Shown here: positions 54,199 through 64,000 of the stretch, one piece after another | Numbering within the stretch: position 1 is the stretch's first letter | How the letters are laid out: every line of letters starts with the position of its first letter | Source of the DNA: Pseudozyma flocculosa PF-1 | Lineage: Eukaryota > Basidiomycota > Ustilaginomycetes > Ustilaginales > Ustilaginaceae | Direction of reading: 5' to 3' | Assembly (NCBI RefSeq): GCF_000417875.1 | Contig: NW_006920870.1 | Coordinates: 1,221,734 to 1,285,733, forward strand | DNA: 64,000 nucleotides | The notes under the pieces: model-generated | Told to the model about the DNA's origin: nothing | Seen by the model: only the letters and a program-made list of their open reading frames with translations | Database searches by the model: none | Position numbers and translations under genes: made by a program

Positions 54199-54981
54199 TT
54201 AGAGGAGGGCAGCGACGGCGACACCGACGACACCAGCGACGACGGCCGAGGCGCCACGGGTCGAGGCGGCGCTGTTGGGGCCGACGACTGGGTGGCCGAG
54301 GGGGCGGGGGCCGACGACGAGGCGGGCCTCGAGGCCGAAGAGCTGGAGGCGGCGCTGCTCGAGGGCCTGGCCGACGACGACGAGGCGGCGGCCGACGAGC
54401 TCATGGAGGAGCTGGCCGAGGCCGACGAGCTCGAGGGAGCGGCGCTGGACGAGCCGCTGAAGTGACGAAAAAGCAGTAGTGGAGTACAAGGCGGAAGAGA
54501 AGAGCATGGTCAGCCAACATAGGCCATAACAGGAACGAAGCACAGCAGAGCGGTCCGGATGGGCCAGGCCGGCCACAAGGCGACACGCAGACACTCACGA
54601 GGGGGCGGCGGAGGAGCTGCCACCGGCGGCACCGCCGTTGAGGCAGCTGGCGCTGCCGGCAAGGATGGGAGGGGTGATGCCCGAGTTGGCAGTGTTACCG
54701 GCCGAGTCGCCGACCGAGAAGGTGACGGTCTGGCCCTCGGGCTGGTCAACGGTCCACGAGAGCGAGTTGCCGTCAACCTGGCCGAAGTCCTTGAGGACAG
54801 TGTTGATGTCACCGGGGGCGGTGATGCGGGGGAAGTAGGGGGCCTGGCCACCAGTCCAGGTGAGCTGGACGGGGCGGCACTGGGTGAGCGAGGCGGGGGT
54901 GTTGGCGGTGAAGGCCTGAGCGTAGGCGAAGCCGGCGGCGGCGAGGCCGGTGAGGAGAACGAGACCCTGCGAGTACTGCAT
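54199..54981 (-). CDS. Secreted Ser-rich GPI-anchored protein with Kre9/Knh1-like domain; apparent 1-nt frameshift
   Basis: Exon 1, 54981-54599, encodes a signal peptide (MQYSQGLVLLTGLAAAGFAYA) and a Kre9/Knh1-like beta domain with NTPASLTQCRPVQLTWTGG, SLSWTVDQPEG and SCLNGG. After an intron of 142 nt (54457-54598, GTGAGT...TTCAG), exon 2 from 54456 encodes a long Ser/Ala/Pro-rich stalk. In the frame set by splicing the stalk runs past the expected end into an Arg/Pro-rich tail and stops at 54069. One base away lies a perfect GPI-type tail, NSAASTRGASAVVAG then VVGVAVAALL and a stop at 54199. The switch falls at a GGGG run at 54277-54280 (CCCC in the gene sense). The span given assumes the GPI frame. 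Proteins of this type sit at the cell surface or wall; the function is unknown. Confidence 0.75.
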
Positions 54982-55442
54982 GATGGCGATGGAGATGTAG
55001 AGACGGGTTGAGGTGGTGGAGACGAAGAGAGACTGGTGTCGACAAAGGAGAAGAGGGAAGAGGGCTGAGTGGATGGTGGCGAGAAGGGAGGGAGGAAGCG
55101 GGGCCAGGGGAAGCTCGAGAGGCGACGAGCGGTACTTATTGCAGGCGGGGGGGGTCAGAGGCAGGCAGGCAGGGTGCGACGACCGAGCAAGCAGGAGAGG
55201 GGCACCGTTTGCGCGCCCGGCAGAGGCACGCCGAGCGAGGCCACACAGCAGGCGAGGCTGGGCAAAGGGGAAAGGGGGACAGCAGGCGCGAGGACCGAGG
55301 CAGGTCAGTCGGTCGGCCAGTCGGTCGGTCGGTCGCACAGGGAGAGAGAAGAGATAGAGGGAGGCCAGAGCAAGCCAGCCGCCGCCAGCCGCCAAGCTGG
55401 GTTGGTCTGGCTTGGCCCCCCGCGGCTTGCTGCTTGCTGCTT

Positions 55443-55466
55443 GCTGCTGCTGCTGCTGCTGCTGCT
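55443..55466. repeat. GCT trinucleotide run
   Basis: Eight tandem GCT units (55443-55466) in non-coding DNA about 460 bp upstream of the GPI-protein ATG. Confidence 0.85.
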
Positions 55467-56910
55467 AAGGGGGAAGCGGCAGGGGAGCGCCGGCGCGGAC
55501 GATGCGCGCCAGTCGAAAGATCAACGTCCACCGCAGGCCCAGGCCGGCCAGCAGGGGGGGGACAGAAGCACGCCGAAAACCTCGCCTGGCTAGGCCAGGC
55601 CCGCCGCGCGGCGGAGGTTTCTGACTGGACTTGGGCGGCAGGCAGGCCAAGATCGACGCAAAATTCCATCATGGCCAAACACGCCCGCCAGGCCAAAAAC
55701 AACAACACCGACCCCCCGTCCGCCCCCAGGCGCACGAGCCGACGCCAGCAGCAGCAAGCAGGCAAGGATCGACCTGCCTGACAGCAGGCCAGGCCGCCTG
55801 GCCACACATACACACCGACCGTCAGAAGATATCAGGACCCACCGGAAGCGCCACCGACCCTGCCTGCAGCATTCACCAGCATCGATCAAAGTCGAGGCAG
55901 AGGCCGGGAGCGATGCCCAGCCGGACACGACAGCTCACTCTTGCCGGCGAAAGCAGGCCAGACAGAGAGAGGGGCTAACGCAGCAGGAAGCAAGCTAAGG
56001 ACCGACCGACCCAGCCGTCGTCCGGCCGTCGCACGCAGCCAGATCGACGGCGCGGCCAGCCGGGGCGCGGACTTCCTCAGACCGCAGGACATCCAGGCCA
56101 CCCTACCTGCCCTAGCCTGCCCTCTAGCCAGCCCTCCCTCCTGCCTGCCGGCTGGCTTCTTGCTTGCTTCCGCAGAGAGACCAACAGCGAGCCGATCGAT
56201 CCGACGCTGCGAGGCCCGTAGTCCTGACCCGACGCACTTTGACCGAATGGACAGGTTAGAACCTCGACGCATTTTTCTGCCGGCCGGCGCAACAGGCAGG
56301 CAAGAAGCTTGCAAGGCCAGGCGCCGGCATGGCCCTGCCTGGCAAGACATCGAGCAAGCAAGCAACGAAGGCTACGGCGCCATGCATCTCGATCCGTCCA
56401 CCTGGCTGCCCATCTGTCCGATGGTCCCGTCGCCTGGCCGGCTTGCTCGCCACCTGGCTCTCCATCAGTCGTCCATATGGCCACGCCACGCTTACATACG
56501 GTACGGCACGCTCCTGGCTGGAATCTCGCTCGACTTCCTCCGGCTGCCTCGCTTCGGGGGAGAGCAAACTTTTCGAGGCCGGCCCACGTCGCGATCAGCG
56601 GCGTCTGCCTCGGCCGCCGTGGCGATTGCGACCTTAGCTTGTCGGTCGTCTCGTTTGGCCTCCCGACCCGACCGACTGGCCGGCAAGCATATGTCTCGTC
56701 TCGCTTCACCGACCAGCACAGCCATGTCATCCCGAGCCATCCGCGCACGATCGAGGGCCGCTGGTCGCTTTGGAAGGCACTTTGGCCAGGCCAGGTCTGG
56801 CTCAGCCAGCCGTGCGTACGTACCTGACGAGCGAAGCCATCCCGTCGGGTGTCCGCGGCCTCGGCTCGACTTGGCCGGAAAAGATGGCCGTCGACCAGCT
56901 CGCCTGCTGC

Positions 56911-56940
56911 CTCGTCGTCGTCGTCGTCGTCGTCGTCGTC
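56911..56940. repeat. GTC trinucleotide run, non-coding
   Basis: Ten tandem CGT/GTC units in the gene-free region, similar in unit to the coding poly-Asp run at 22708-22740. Confidence 0.85.
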
Positions 56941-59900
56941 TGGCGAGCGAGGCACGCTCGACGCCACACGCGCCGTGCTCAGCCTTCATTTTGAGCGTCG
57001 TCGCCACCGCCCCCCGGCCACCACGGCACTCTGACAATTCGACGACCTTCTCTGCGATTCGACTCGCGGCAGGTCAGCTGCCAGCACCCGCTGTCTGAGA
57101 GGCGCAAGCTAAGATGGTGGTCCTAGAGTCATGCTCTACGGGCTCAGCCGCTGGCCAGCCACGGAGCCCGCGGTGCTGCGGCTTACTCGCCCGTTTGCAA
57201 TCCTCCGAGTCGTGGCGCCTTCTGGAACCACTTTTGCCCTTCTTTTCTTCGTCGTTCTTGGCGCTTTACGGAAGTCGGCGGCGTTCCGGCGTTGCGCGCG
57301 GGGGCGTCCACCGTTCGTTGTTCGTTGCCACTCCATTGTCGTCGACCCCGCCTCGCCGTTCAGAAGCCGCCCTCTCGAGAGCTCCTACAAGCCCGTTGCA
57401 GCCACCTGAGCGCGCGGAAGCAGAGGTCTTGCCTCACTCGCTGCGGGCAGGTCAAGCCGATGCGCCGACGCCGGGCCCGGTCGGATGCTGTCCGTCTCTC
57501 TCGAGACGACTTACGAGGTGTACGTACTTCGGCGGCGCGGCGCTTGTAAGGCCAGAGACAGAGGTGTCGCAGCCAATCTCCTCTCGCTGGCGTCTCTCGC
57601 CCCTTCCGAAGCGAGGTCATCTTGCCCGCTTGCTCCCCAGCCAAGCCCTCGACGGTGCAGCGCATGGCGTTGCAGCATGAACCTGTGGGTCAAAAGCTGG
57701 TCTTCGGTGGGCCGTGGCTCGAAACGAGGCCAGCGCAGAGGCGAGGTGGCGAGGGCCGCTGGCTGTCACGGCAGCAGCGAAGTCAGTTATCCTCTTCGGC
57801 CATGTCATGTCATGTACGGCGTCGATCAGCCCGCTCGCGAGGGAGCCTAGAGCAAGCAAGCCACCGGCAGTGTGCCGGGACCACAGACGAAACAACGGGC
57901 GATCAAGCCATGTCGACGAGGGCACGGATCTCCGTCAGCTGGAAGCTCGCTCGTCGGCGTTGTCGTGCTTCCGTAGATACACGACCGTTGCCGCCGGTTT
58001 GCGTCGAGGCCGAGGAGGAACAGCGCACCCGCCTCGGTCGTTGTCGTTGTCGTCGTCGCCTCCGCCTCCGCCTCCTGACCCTCTTCATTTTGACGCCGAT
58101 CACGAGGCGTACGCTCAATGGAATCCATAGCTAACTAGAGTTGCTCGTGAAGCGGCGTCGAATGCCTTGTGCCTCTCTCGGGCACCCACATGAACAACAC
58201 CCTGCCGACGACACAGGCTCGACGAGCGGTGGGCAGCGTTCAGGAGCTCGGTCGTGTTGCGACGCCTGCGTCAGCTGCCCATCTCCGTGCATGCTTTAGC
58301 AGCCTGGGGAAAAGCCTGGCTGAGGACTTAGAGCGAAGAGAGGGTCTGGACAGGGAAGCTCGCCTTGCCCTAGCCTGCTTGCTTGCAGCTTTGCTTGCTT
58401 GTTGTTCCGAGCGTGGAAGGCGGGTAGACTGACCGGCCCAACTCCTCGACAAGAACGGTTCGACCTCCTGGTCTCCTTTCGCTCGCCATTGCGCGACTCT
58501 TGTCATCGTACATGAACCGTTTCGCAAGAAGAACATCGGGCTCCGCATCCTCCATCTTCATCGACCGTCTACAGGTGCCCCTTTTGTCGCTCGTTTCATT
58601 CAGACGGAGCTGGAGCTGGAGCCGGGACGGGACCGGGGATGTTTGGCGGTGGTGGGCGGCCGGTGCGTACGTGCACGACATGCAGCGCGTCGATCGGTTT
58701 GCGTCGCACCACCCGCTGTGTCCTGCGTCGAGAAGGAATGTACGTCTCCGAGTCTCCGACGGATGCCGTACCCTGTTGTACAGTAGCGATAGCGCAGATT
58801 GCTGCGGAGCCTCGACGGCCGAAGCCGCCGTCGTGCTAGCGGTACGAGCATGAGCACGAACAGGCTCCTCGTCGCTTGCTCGCAGCCTCCGACGTACCTA
58901 CCAACATCGACCTTACCGGTATCTCTGTCGGTCGTTCTCTTCACGGCCCGTCCATCCGTCTGGCAGCGGCACATGCATCGGGAAGCCGACTTCGGCATCA
59001 ATCTGCTGTGCCAGGTCCACGGCATCGTGCGGCCGTGGCCAAACTCCCTCCTCTGTATGGCACCCGGTCCAAACGCGCGCCTCGTACTCCTGAGCCCCTC
59101 GTACGACCAAGCTTCAGAGAGTAGTTTGGCGTGAAAGCTCGGGTTGCTTGGACCGCTGCTTCATCCAGCCAGGGCACCGTCGGTCAGCATCTATATTGTT
59201 GCGAAGGTCAACCGCGCTTGCGCCTCTATGATCAGCCGCAGTTCATAGGGGAACCGCCGAAGAGGTCGCGCCAGCCTTTTCCTGCCCTCCGTCTTTATGC
59301 CCGCTCGCTCATCTTCCCTCCTCGTAACCGGCCCAAGCGCGCAAGTCACCTCGCTGCGAGAAGAATAAGAGGTGAGTTGCTGAATCTGGGACGTGGTCAG
59401 GGGCCGACAGGGCTGAGCTGGGCGGTCGAGAGGCAAGATCGATGGCGCGGAGAGCATTGCACACAAGAGAATGGACTCAGCGCTGAGGAACAGCTTCACC
59501 AAGAACATTGCCAGCGACAAGTGACGCTCATCGTCAAACATGGCTGCGGGGCGCCGCGACCTCTCGTCTGATCGCAGGGTCAGAGAAGGACACGACTGAG
59601 CCTAGGACCAGGAGTGCCGGGACGACGCCGCCAGCCGACCTCGACCCCGTCCTCGAGCGACGAGGCGAGACGTGACAGGCGTCGGCACGATTCGTCGACC
59701 ACCACGCCAGGCCCCCGGATCCTCGCTCAGTGCCGCAGGACAGCCGCGAACGGGGCTCCTTTAGCGGCGAGCGGTGGACAAGCCGGGATGCGTGCAGGCG
59801 CGTGACGGTGGCGGTCGAGCTTGGTTGCGATGTCGAGGGCGACGACGGCTGCGATACAGCCGCTGAGTCCAGGAGCTGAAGCGGGTCGAAGACCGTCTGG

Positions 59901-60161
59901 TCGTCTCGCAGCGCCAGATCCTCGCCGCCAGCCCTCGATCCTGCTCACAAGAAAGAGCCTGTTCACTCCTAGGCGGCCCGATCCCCCGTGGCGGCCCACA
60001 GCCTGTGGGTCAAAGAAGATATCAGCTGAACGAGTGAGACCGGGCCGCGCGGGCCGAAGCTGGCCCTCGACGAGAAATGTGCCGGAATTTTCGCTTCCAT
60101 CTAGCCACGTCCCGATGATGAGGTGCTGTGTGTACATGGAGGTGGTATGCTTCGTCGAGCC

Positions 60162-61104
60162 TCAGTGGTGAGCGCCGTGGTGGCCGTGCTTGGAAGTGTC
60201 GAGCTTGTAGCCGACGAGCGACCTCCTGCCGATCTGCGGGACGATGGCCAGCCAAGGGCAATAGGATAAAGCGGCAGGAGTCAGCGCCTCGTCCATCTCT
60301 CGGGCCGCCAATGTGGCAGACTCTGCGGCGGAGCGGAACTCACCATCTCGCCGATCGTGAAGATGCCGTAGGCCTCGACGGCGTAGATGCCGACTTGCTT
60401 CCACTGTCCCTTGGTCAGGAGCTGGCCCCAGTAGCCGGCGTCGGTGACGCGCGACCAGATGGTGCGGTAGGCGCTCGTGATGCTCGAGACCGAGGTGGGG
60501 GGAGCAAGGCCCTCGGCAATGTAGACCTGCTTGGCGACGGACCCGGCGACCTTGAGGTTGTACTGAAGGGGCTCAGAGTAGCCTGCATCGGTGGCGAAGA
60601 TATGGGCGAGCCAGGATCAGCGGGGATGTCCGATTGTAGCCGGAGGCGCAGGGCGAGGATCCAGGCGGAGACACTGAAAGGCCCGACGTTGACCAAGGGA
60701 CGGCAGATACAAGTCCAGCATCGGTCCGACCAGTAGAGACCTTCCAGGAATCCGCCCTCAGAATGATGGCCGGACTCGAGCTGGACCTTATCCAAGTGTC
60801 CATGTGTCCATGAGGAAGGCCTTGGCTGCTCCGAAACGCAGGCTTCCAGGCCCTCCCTCCAGTTTCATCGTGGTGCAGGAGTCTGGCAAAGTCCGAGGGA
60901 CTTACCACCGAGGAGGCCTTCGACCCTCTTGACGACGGGACCGCCGATCTGCTGCGCCTTCTCCGAAAGGCTCTGGAGGGTGTTGGAGGCCTTCTGGGCG
61001 GCGGCCGAGGACGACGACGACTCCTGAGCGGCGGCCTTGGACGAGGAGGTGAAGCCGCGGGACTGGCGTCCGACGGAACGAAGGGCGGTACGGAACATGG
61101 TCAT
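60162..61104 (-). CDS. ATP20: Mitochondrial F1Fo-ATP synthase subunit g
   Basis: Exons 61104-60906, 60582-60344 and 60233-60162 (introns 323 and 110 nt) give 169 residues. The N-terminus (MTMFRTALRSVGRQSRGF) is an Arg/Ser-rich presequence-like leader, followed by an Ala/Ser-rich amphipathic helix. The conserved core reads YSEPLQYNLKVAGSVAKQVY, then IAEGLAPPTSV and GIYAVEAYGIFTIGEMIGRR, where the last helix is the single membrane segment with a GxxxG-like face. Subunit g sits in the inner membrane and with subunit e holds ATP synthase dimers and cristae shape. The first intron is about three times the local norm, but the exon phases join cleanly and the conserved segment continues across it. 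A short His-rich tail (KHGHHGAHH) is unusual. A second in-frame ATG lies at 61098. Confidence 0.93.
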
Positions 61105-61810
61105 TTTCGGTGTGTAGGTGGGGCGGGTGAGGGAGGGGAGCGTGACGGAAAGACGACGGGGAAGGGTGGACGCAAGGTGGTAGTGCTCTCAATCGATGGT
61201 GACCAGGCGGCGGCGGTAGCAGGCTGCAGCGGCGGCGATCCGAGGGGCGCTGAGAAGTGCAAGCCAGGTGGGCGGCCTGGCAGGCGGGCGGGCTGGCGGC
61301 GCGGATTTCGGGCATCCTCTCTGCCACAAAGGGCCCGGTCAGCTAGATTACAAAAAGTTCGAGGCGTCAAACGAGGCGCAATTCAGCCAGCCAGCCGGCG
61401 CAATTCAAAGAGCTCGAGGCCCGCAAACCTGGCGATGGCGCGGCGGCCGGCCCGCCCGCTCGCTCGCCCTCAGCCAAACCTGGGCCAGGCTGGCCTTTGG
61501 CGGCGGGTTCTTCTTGACTCGCCTGGCCGCGACCCCCGCGCCCACCGTCTCGGGTGGCCCGGTCCTGACCGAAACCTCTGGCGGGCGCACCTCGGTTCCG
61601 CGTGTCCCTCCGGCTCCGCCTCCTCTTGCCTCGCAGCCCTCCACACAAAGCCCACGCCAGACCCTTGCATCCGCACCGGCCGCTTGCTTGCTTCTATCCT
61701 TTCCCTCCCGCCACCGCCACCGGCCATCAATCAAACGGACGACGCAGCCGCCAGTCCAAGACAGGCTCTTTCGCCCCATTTGTAGACTCGGAGAGTTGCA
61801 CCTCGCCACC
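61105..61810. promoter_or_regulatory. Bidirectional promoter region, ATP20 and the zinc-finger gene
   Basis: 706 bp between divergent starts. Open frames crossing it are not supported. It includes CAGCCAGCCAG and CGCCCGCTCGCTCG patches and ends in a CA/CCACC-rich leader before the plus-strand gene. No TATA box is clear. Confidence 0.55.
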
Positions 61811-62950
61811 ATGGCCGACGTCTGGATCGCGCGCAAGCGCTGGACCTGCAAGTACTGCAACCTCACCATCAACGACGACGTTCCCTCGCGGCGGCAGCAC
61901 GAGAATGGCCTGCGACACAAGAACAACGTCGAGCGCGCGCTCAAAGGCTTCTATCGCAAGGGAGAGCAGGAGAAGAAGGACGCGGAGTACGCCAAGAGAG
62001 AGATGGAAAAGATTGAAAAGCAGGCGATGGCCAGCTACGCCCTCGACCAGGCGGCCGCCTCAGCGTCTACGTCGGTGGCCGCGCAGCCGGCGCACGAGCA
62101 GCAGGCAGCGACCGATGCAGCAGGCGCTAGCGTTGCCACGGGTGTAGGGAAGAATGCGGGGGAGAGAGCAGAGTGGAAGCCCGACGACAAGCTTTCCGCG
62201 TACAGCACCGCCCAGTCGCTCGGCTACGACGAAGATCCCGAGTTCCTACGGCGGCAGAGGGAAGAGGAGCAGCGAAGGGACGAGGGTCTTGCAGGGCAAT
62301 GGGAGGCAGTCGCGCCACCTCCTCCGCCGGCACCTTCACGCACGACTCTCGCCTCGACCTCGTCCGCCAGTTCTGCTCACCACGAATCTCTCAGCGAGAG
62401 GCAGGAGGCGAGGAGCTTCCGCCTGAGGGAGCGGAGAGCACCTGGACTGGGAAGCCATAGCGACGACGACGGTCTCGCCGACATCAAGGTCAAGAAGCGG
62501 ATCAAGGTCGAGAGCAGCCGCGATGCCGCCGCGCGAGAGGACGAGGCCAGGTCCCGCATGCTTCCCACCTGGACCCCAGTGCGGCTCGAGGCAAAGAAGG
62601 AAAAGTCGGCTGAGCCCTCGACCAAGACAGAGGCGTCGATCGAGCCCACCATCAAGGCTGAGGGGACCACCGAAGAAGTAGACGTCGCCGCCACGTCGTC
62701 GGCGCCGGCCGTCAAGCCGGATCCCGACGCTGACTCGACGGCACCGGCCGTAGAGCAAGGAGCAGCCTCCGCATCCCTGCCTGCCACCGCCGTCAAGCGC
62801 GAAGAAGGAGCAGAGGCCACGCCGGCATCTTCCATCGAGCCGAAGGCAGAGTCGACGCCGCCGCCGCCGGAGAGCAGCGGCGGCGGCATGTTCAAGAAAC
62901 GACGTGCCGGCGCTGGAGCCGGGGCAAAACGGGTTCGTGCGCTCGTATAG
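61811..62950 (+). CDS. U1-type zinc-finger protein, WBP4-like putative splicing factor
   Basis: A single exon of 379 residues with start context CACCATGG. The N-terminus has a U1-C/matrin-type finger: C13-x2-C16-x13-H30-x5-H36 in MADVWIARKRWTCKYC and QHENGLRHKNNV. A long Lys/Glu-rich helix of the kind seen after the finger in WBP4/FBP21 and ZMAT proteins follows. The middle is disordered and rich in Pro, Ser and acidic residues, with KVKKRIKVE-like basic patches. The C-terminus GGGMFKKRRAGAGAGAKRVR matches the short basic end motif of these proteins. WBP4 proteins are components of pre-catalytic spliceosomes (family knowledge). No WW domains are visible here, so this would be a reduced fungal version. 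The assignment is by the finger plus end motif. Confidence 0.82.
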   Translation: MADVWIARKRWTCKYCNLTINDDVPSRRQHENGLRHKNNVERALKGFYRKGEQEKKDAEYAKREMEKIEKQAMASYALDQAAASASTSVAAQPAHEQQAATDAAGASVATGVGKNAGERAEWKPDDKLSAYSTAQSLGYDEDPEFLRRQREEEQRRDEGLAGQWEAVAPPPPPAPSRTTLASTSSASSAHHESLSERQEARSFRLRERRAPGLGSHSDDDGLADIKVKKRIKVESSRDAAAREDEARSRMLPTWTPVRLEAKKEKSAEPSTKTEASIEPTIKAEGTTEEVDVAATSSAPAVKPDPDADSTAPAVEQGAASASLPATAVKREEGAEATPASSIEPKAESTPPPPESSGGGMFKKRRAGAGAGAKRVRALV

Positions 62951-64000
62951 AGCTGGTCGCCGCCGTGGCAGCAGCACAGACGGGAGTACCGCCAGCGCCA
63001 CTTCATCCTCCGCCTCAGCCTCGTCGCTGTCGCTGGTACCGCATCCACCCACTCACTGTATTTGTACCGCCTTCCGCTGCATCTGTTTGAAAGGCCCATG
63101 TGCGCGCACTGCGCCCCTCAGAGCCAGCCCGCCCCGTTCAACGCATAATGCTACGCCGTCTGGGCCTCCGTCTGCGGCTGCTTAGGGGCTTTGACAAATG
63201 TTGTCGATGTCCGCCTGTCATGATCGTGCTTGGGCTGCGAGCAAGATGGCGGCTTGGGTGGCAATTTTTGCCCGCATTATCAGCCTCGATTTTGACTGCG
63301 GCCCAGCCAGAGACGCGCATCGCTTCCTCCTCTGTGCGCTTGGCCTTCATCATCTGGCCAGCTGGCCGCGCGGAGAACGTCTTCGCCCCTGTCGGCCATC
63401 ATGGATGACTTCATCTTGATGGAGTTGGGATCGTCTCATTTGATCAGACGAGAGAGGCGCGCCACGGCCAATCGAGACCGGGGGGCGAGCGGACGGGCGG
63501 CGTGGCACCGAGGACGCAGCATCTGCACCGATGGATCGGCTTTGGGTCGATCGGGCGGACGTCTGTCGGCGTGCGAGCACCTCATCCGGGCGGGCTGACC
63601 TGGCGCTCTGTTGTGGCGGGCCAGGCCAGGCCAGGCCTGTGGCTGGGTCGGGTGAGCTGGAACCTTCGTCGCCCTTCTGCCTGGGCGTCTTGTCTTGTTG
63701 CCTGCCAGCGCACCGAGGCCTTTGCGTGGCTGGGCCAAGCGGGGCGGGGCGGCGGCTGCAGCCTCGCATCTCGTCGGGCTGGCCTTTGCTTGCTTGCTTG
63801 CTTGCCCTGCCAGCGAAGCAAAATCGAGCGGACGAGCCGCCCGGAAATTCGCCTTGCCGACCGGCTGCGCTCACAGACCACTCGCCAGGCCAGGCCAGGC
63901 TTCTGCAGGCCAGCGTGGCGCCAGCAGACCTTCCAACGCATCAACCGCCGCCAGCTCGCCCGTCCGCCCGCCCGCTCGCCAGCGCCCGTGCCCGACCCCC
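62951..64000. other. Right-end intergenic region
   Basis: 1.05 kb with no supported gene. It contains GGCCAGGCCAGG (63618-63637) and TGCT (63787-63804) arrays. Small open frames on both strands resemble nothing. Any gene beyond 64000 is out of view. Confidence 0.5.
63787..63804. repeat. TGCT tetranucleotide array
   Basis: Four TGCT units plus a partial one in the right-end intergenic DNA. Confidence 0.85.

Larger units (their letters stand above)
54982..60161. other. Largest gene-free stretch of the window
   Basis: 5.2 kb without a gene I can support. The left 2 kb (to about 57.0 kb) are GC-rich and hold GCT (55443-55466) and GTC (56911-56940) trinucleotide runs plus CAGG patches. The right 3 kb look less GC-rich and lack such arrays. 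They contain several short frames with protein-like stretches (for example 58913-59110 minus and 58370-58681 minus) but no intact or recognisable gene. The GPI-protein promoter lies just right of 54981. Confidence 0.5.

Noticed and set aside
54069..54404. Arg-rich C-terminal reading of the GPI protein as the true end
   Set aside because: It lacks an anchor and looks random, whereas the neighbouring frame has a complete GPI-type tail.
55941..57098. 385-codon plus-strand open frame
   Set aside because: No domain, Arg/Ser-rich random composition, spans a GTC repeat; treated as chance.
58440..58475. Sequence resembling a tRNA T-arm (GGTTCGACC)
   Set aside because: No matching acceptor stem, D-arm or anticodon arm could be paired upstream; no tRNA gene is supported anywhere in the window.

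Overview
The window reads as nuclear DNA of a GC-rich fungus, most likely a basidiomycete and perhaps an ustilaginomycete or relative. The evidence is short introns (mostly 80-140 nt) with GTGAGT, GTAAGT or GTACGT donors, a fused Ade2 (PurK plus PurE), a fungal DASH kinetochore subunit, fungal neutral trehalase, a Tma46 protein, and a GPI-anchored Ser-rich secreted protein of a type common in basidiomycetes. Species cannot be fixed from the sequence. It is a draft assembly: there are N runs at 10852-10884, 22162-22417 and 36581-36854, plus single Ns at 10928 and 10930.

Layout, left to right: ASK1 (partial, -), four-CBS protein (-), ADE2 (+), PPS1-type dual-specificity phosphatase (+), epoxide hydrolase (-), an unrecognised coiled-coil protein cut by a gap (+), SET-domain lysine methyltransferase (-), TDP1 (+), TMA46 (+), glutathione peroxidase (-), neutral trehalase NTH1 (-), a very large mucin-like single-pass membrane protein containing a gap (-), ALG13 (-), a MOSC-domain protein (+), a fringe/GT31-like glycosyltransferase with a PAN-like tail (-), an ERCC6L2-type SNF2 ATPase (-), a Ser-rich GPI protein with an apparent frameshift (-), ATP synthase subunit g (-), and a U1-type zinc-finger splicing factor (+). 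Splice sites were read by eye and checked by exon phase, so each multi-exon model gives an integral number of codons. The exceptions are named in their entries.

These are ordinary dispersed housekeeping genes rather than a pathway cluster. Close divergent pairs that may share promoters are SET/TDP1 (470 bp), ALG13/MOSC (259 bp) and ATP20/zinc-finger (706 bp). The long intergenic stretches (7.9-11.9, 18.1-20.1, 55.0-60.2 kb) carry no gene I can support. Many are littered with short tandem arrays of CCTG/CAGG, GGCT and GGTGC type.

I see no CRISPR, toxin, viral or recognisable transposon feature, and no clear novel multi-gene system. The items most worth following are the large membrane protein, the frameshifted GPI protein, a very short putative intron in the glycosyltransferase, and the stop-free 102-nt ADE2 intron.
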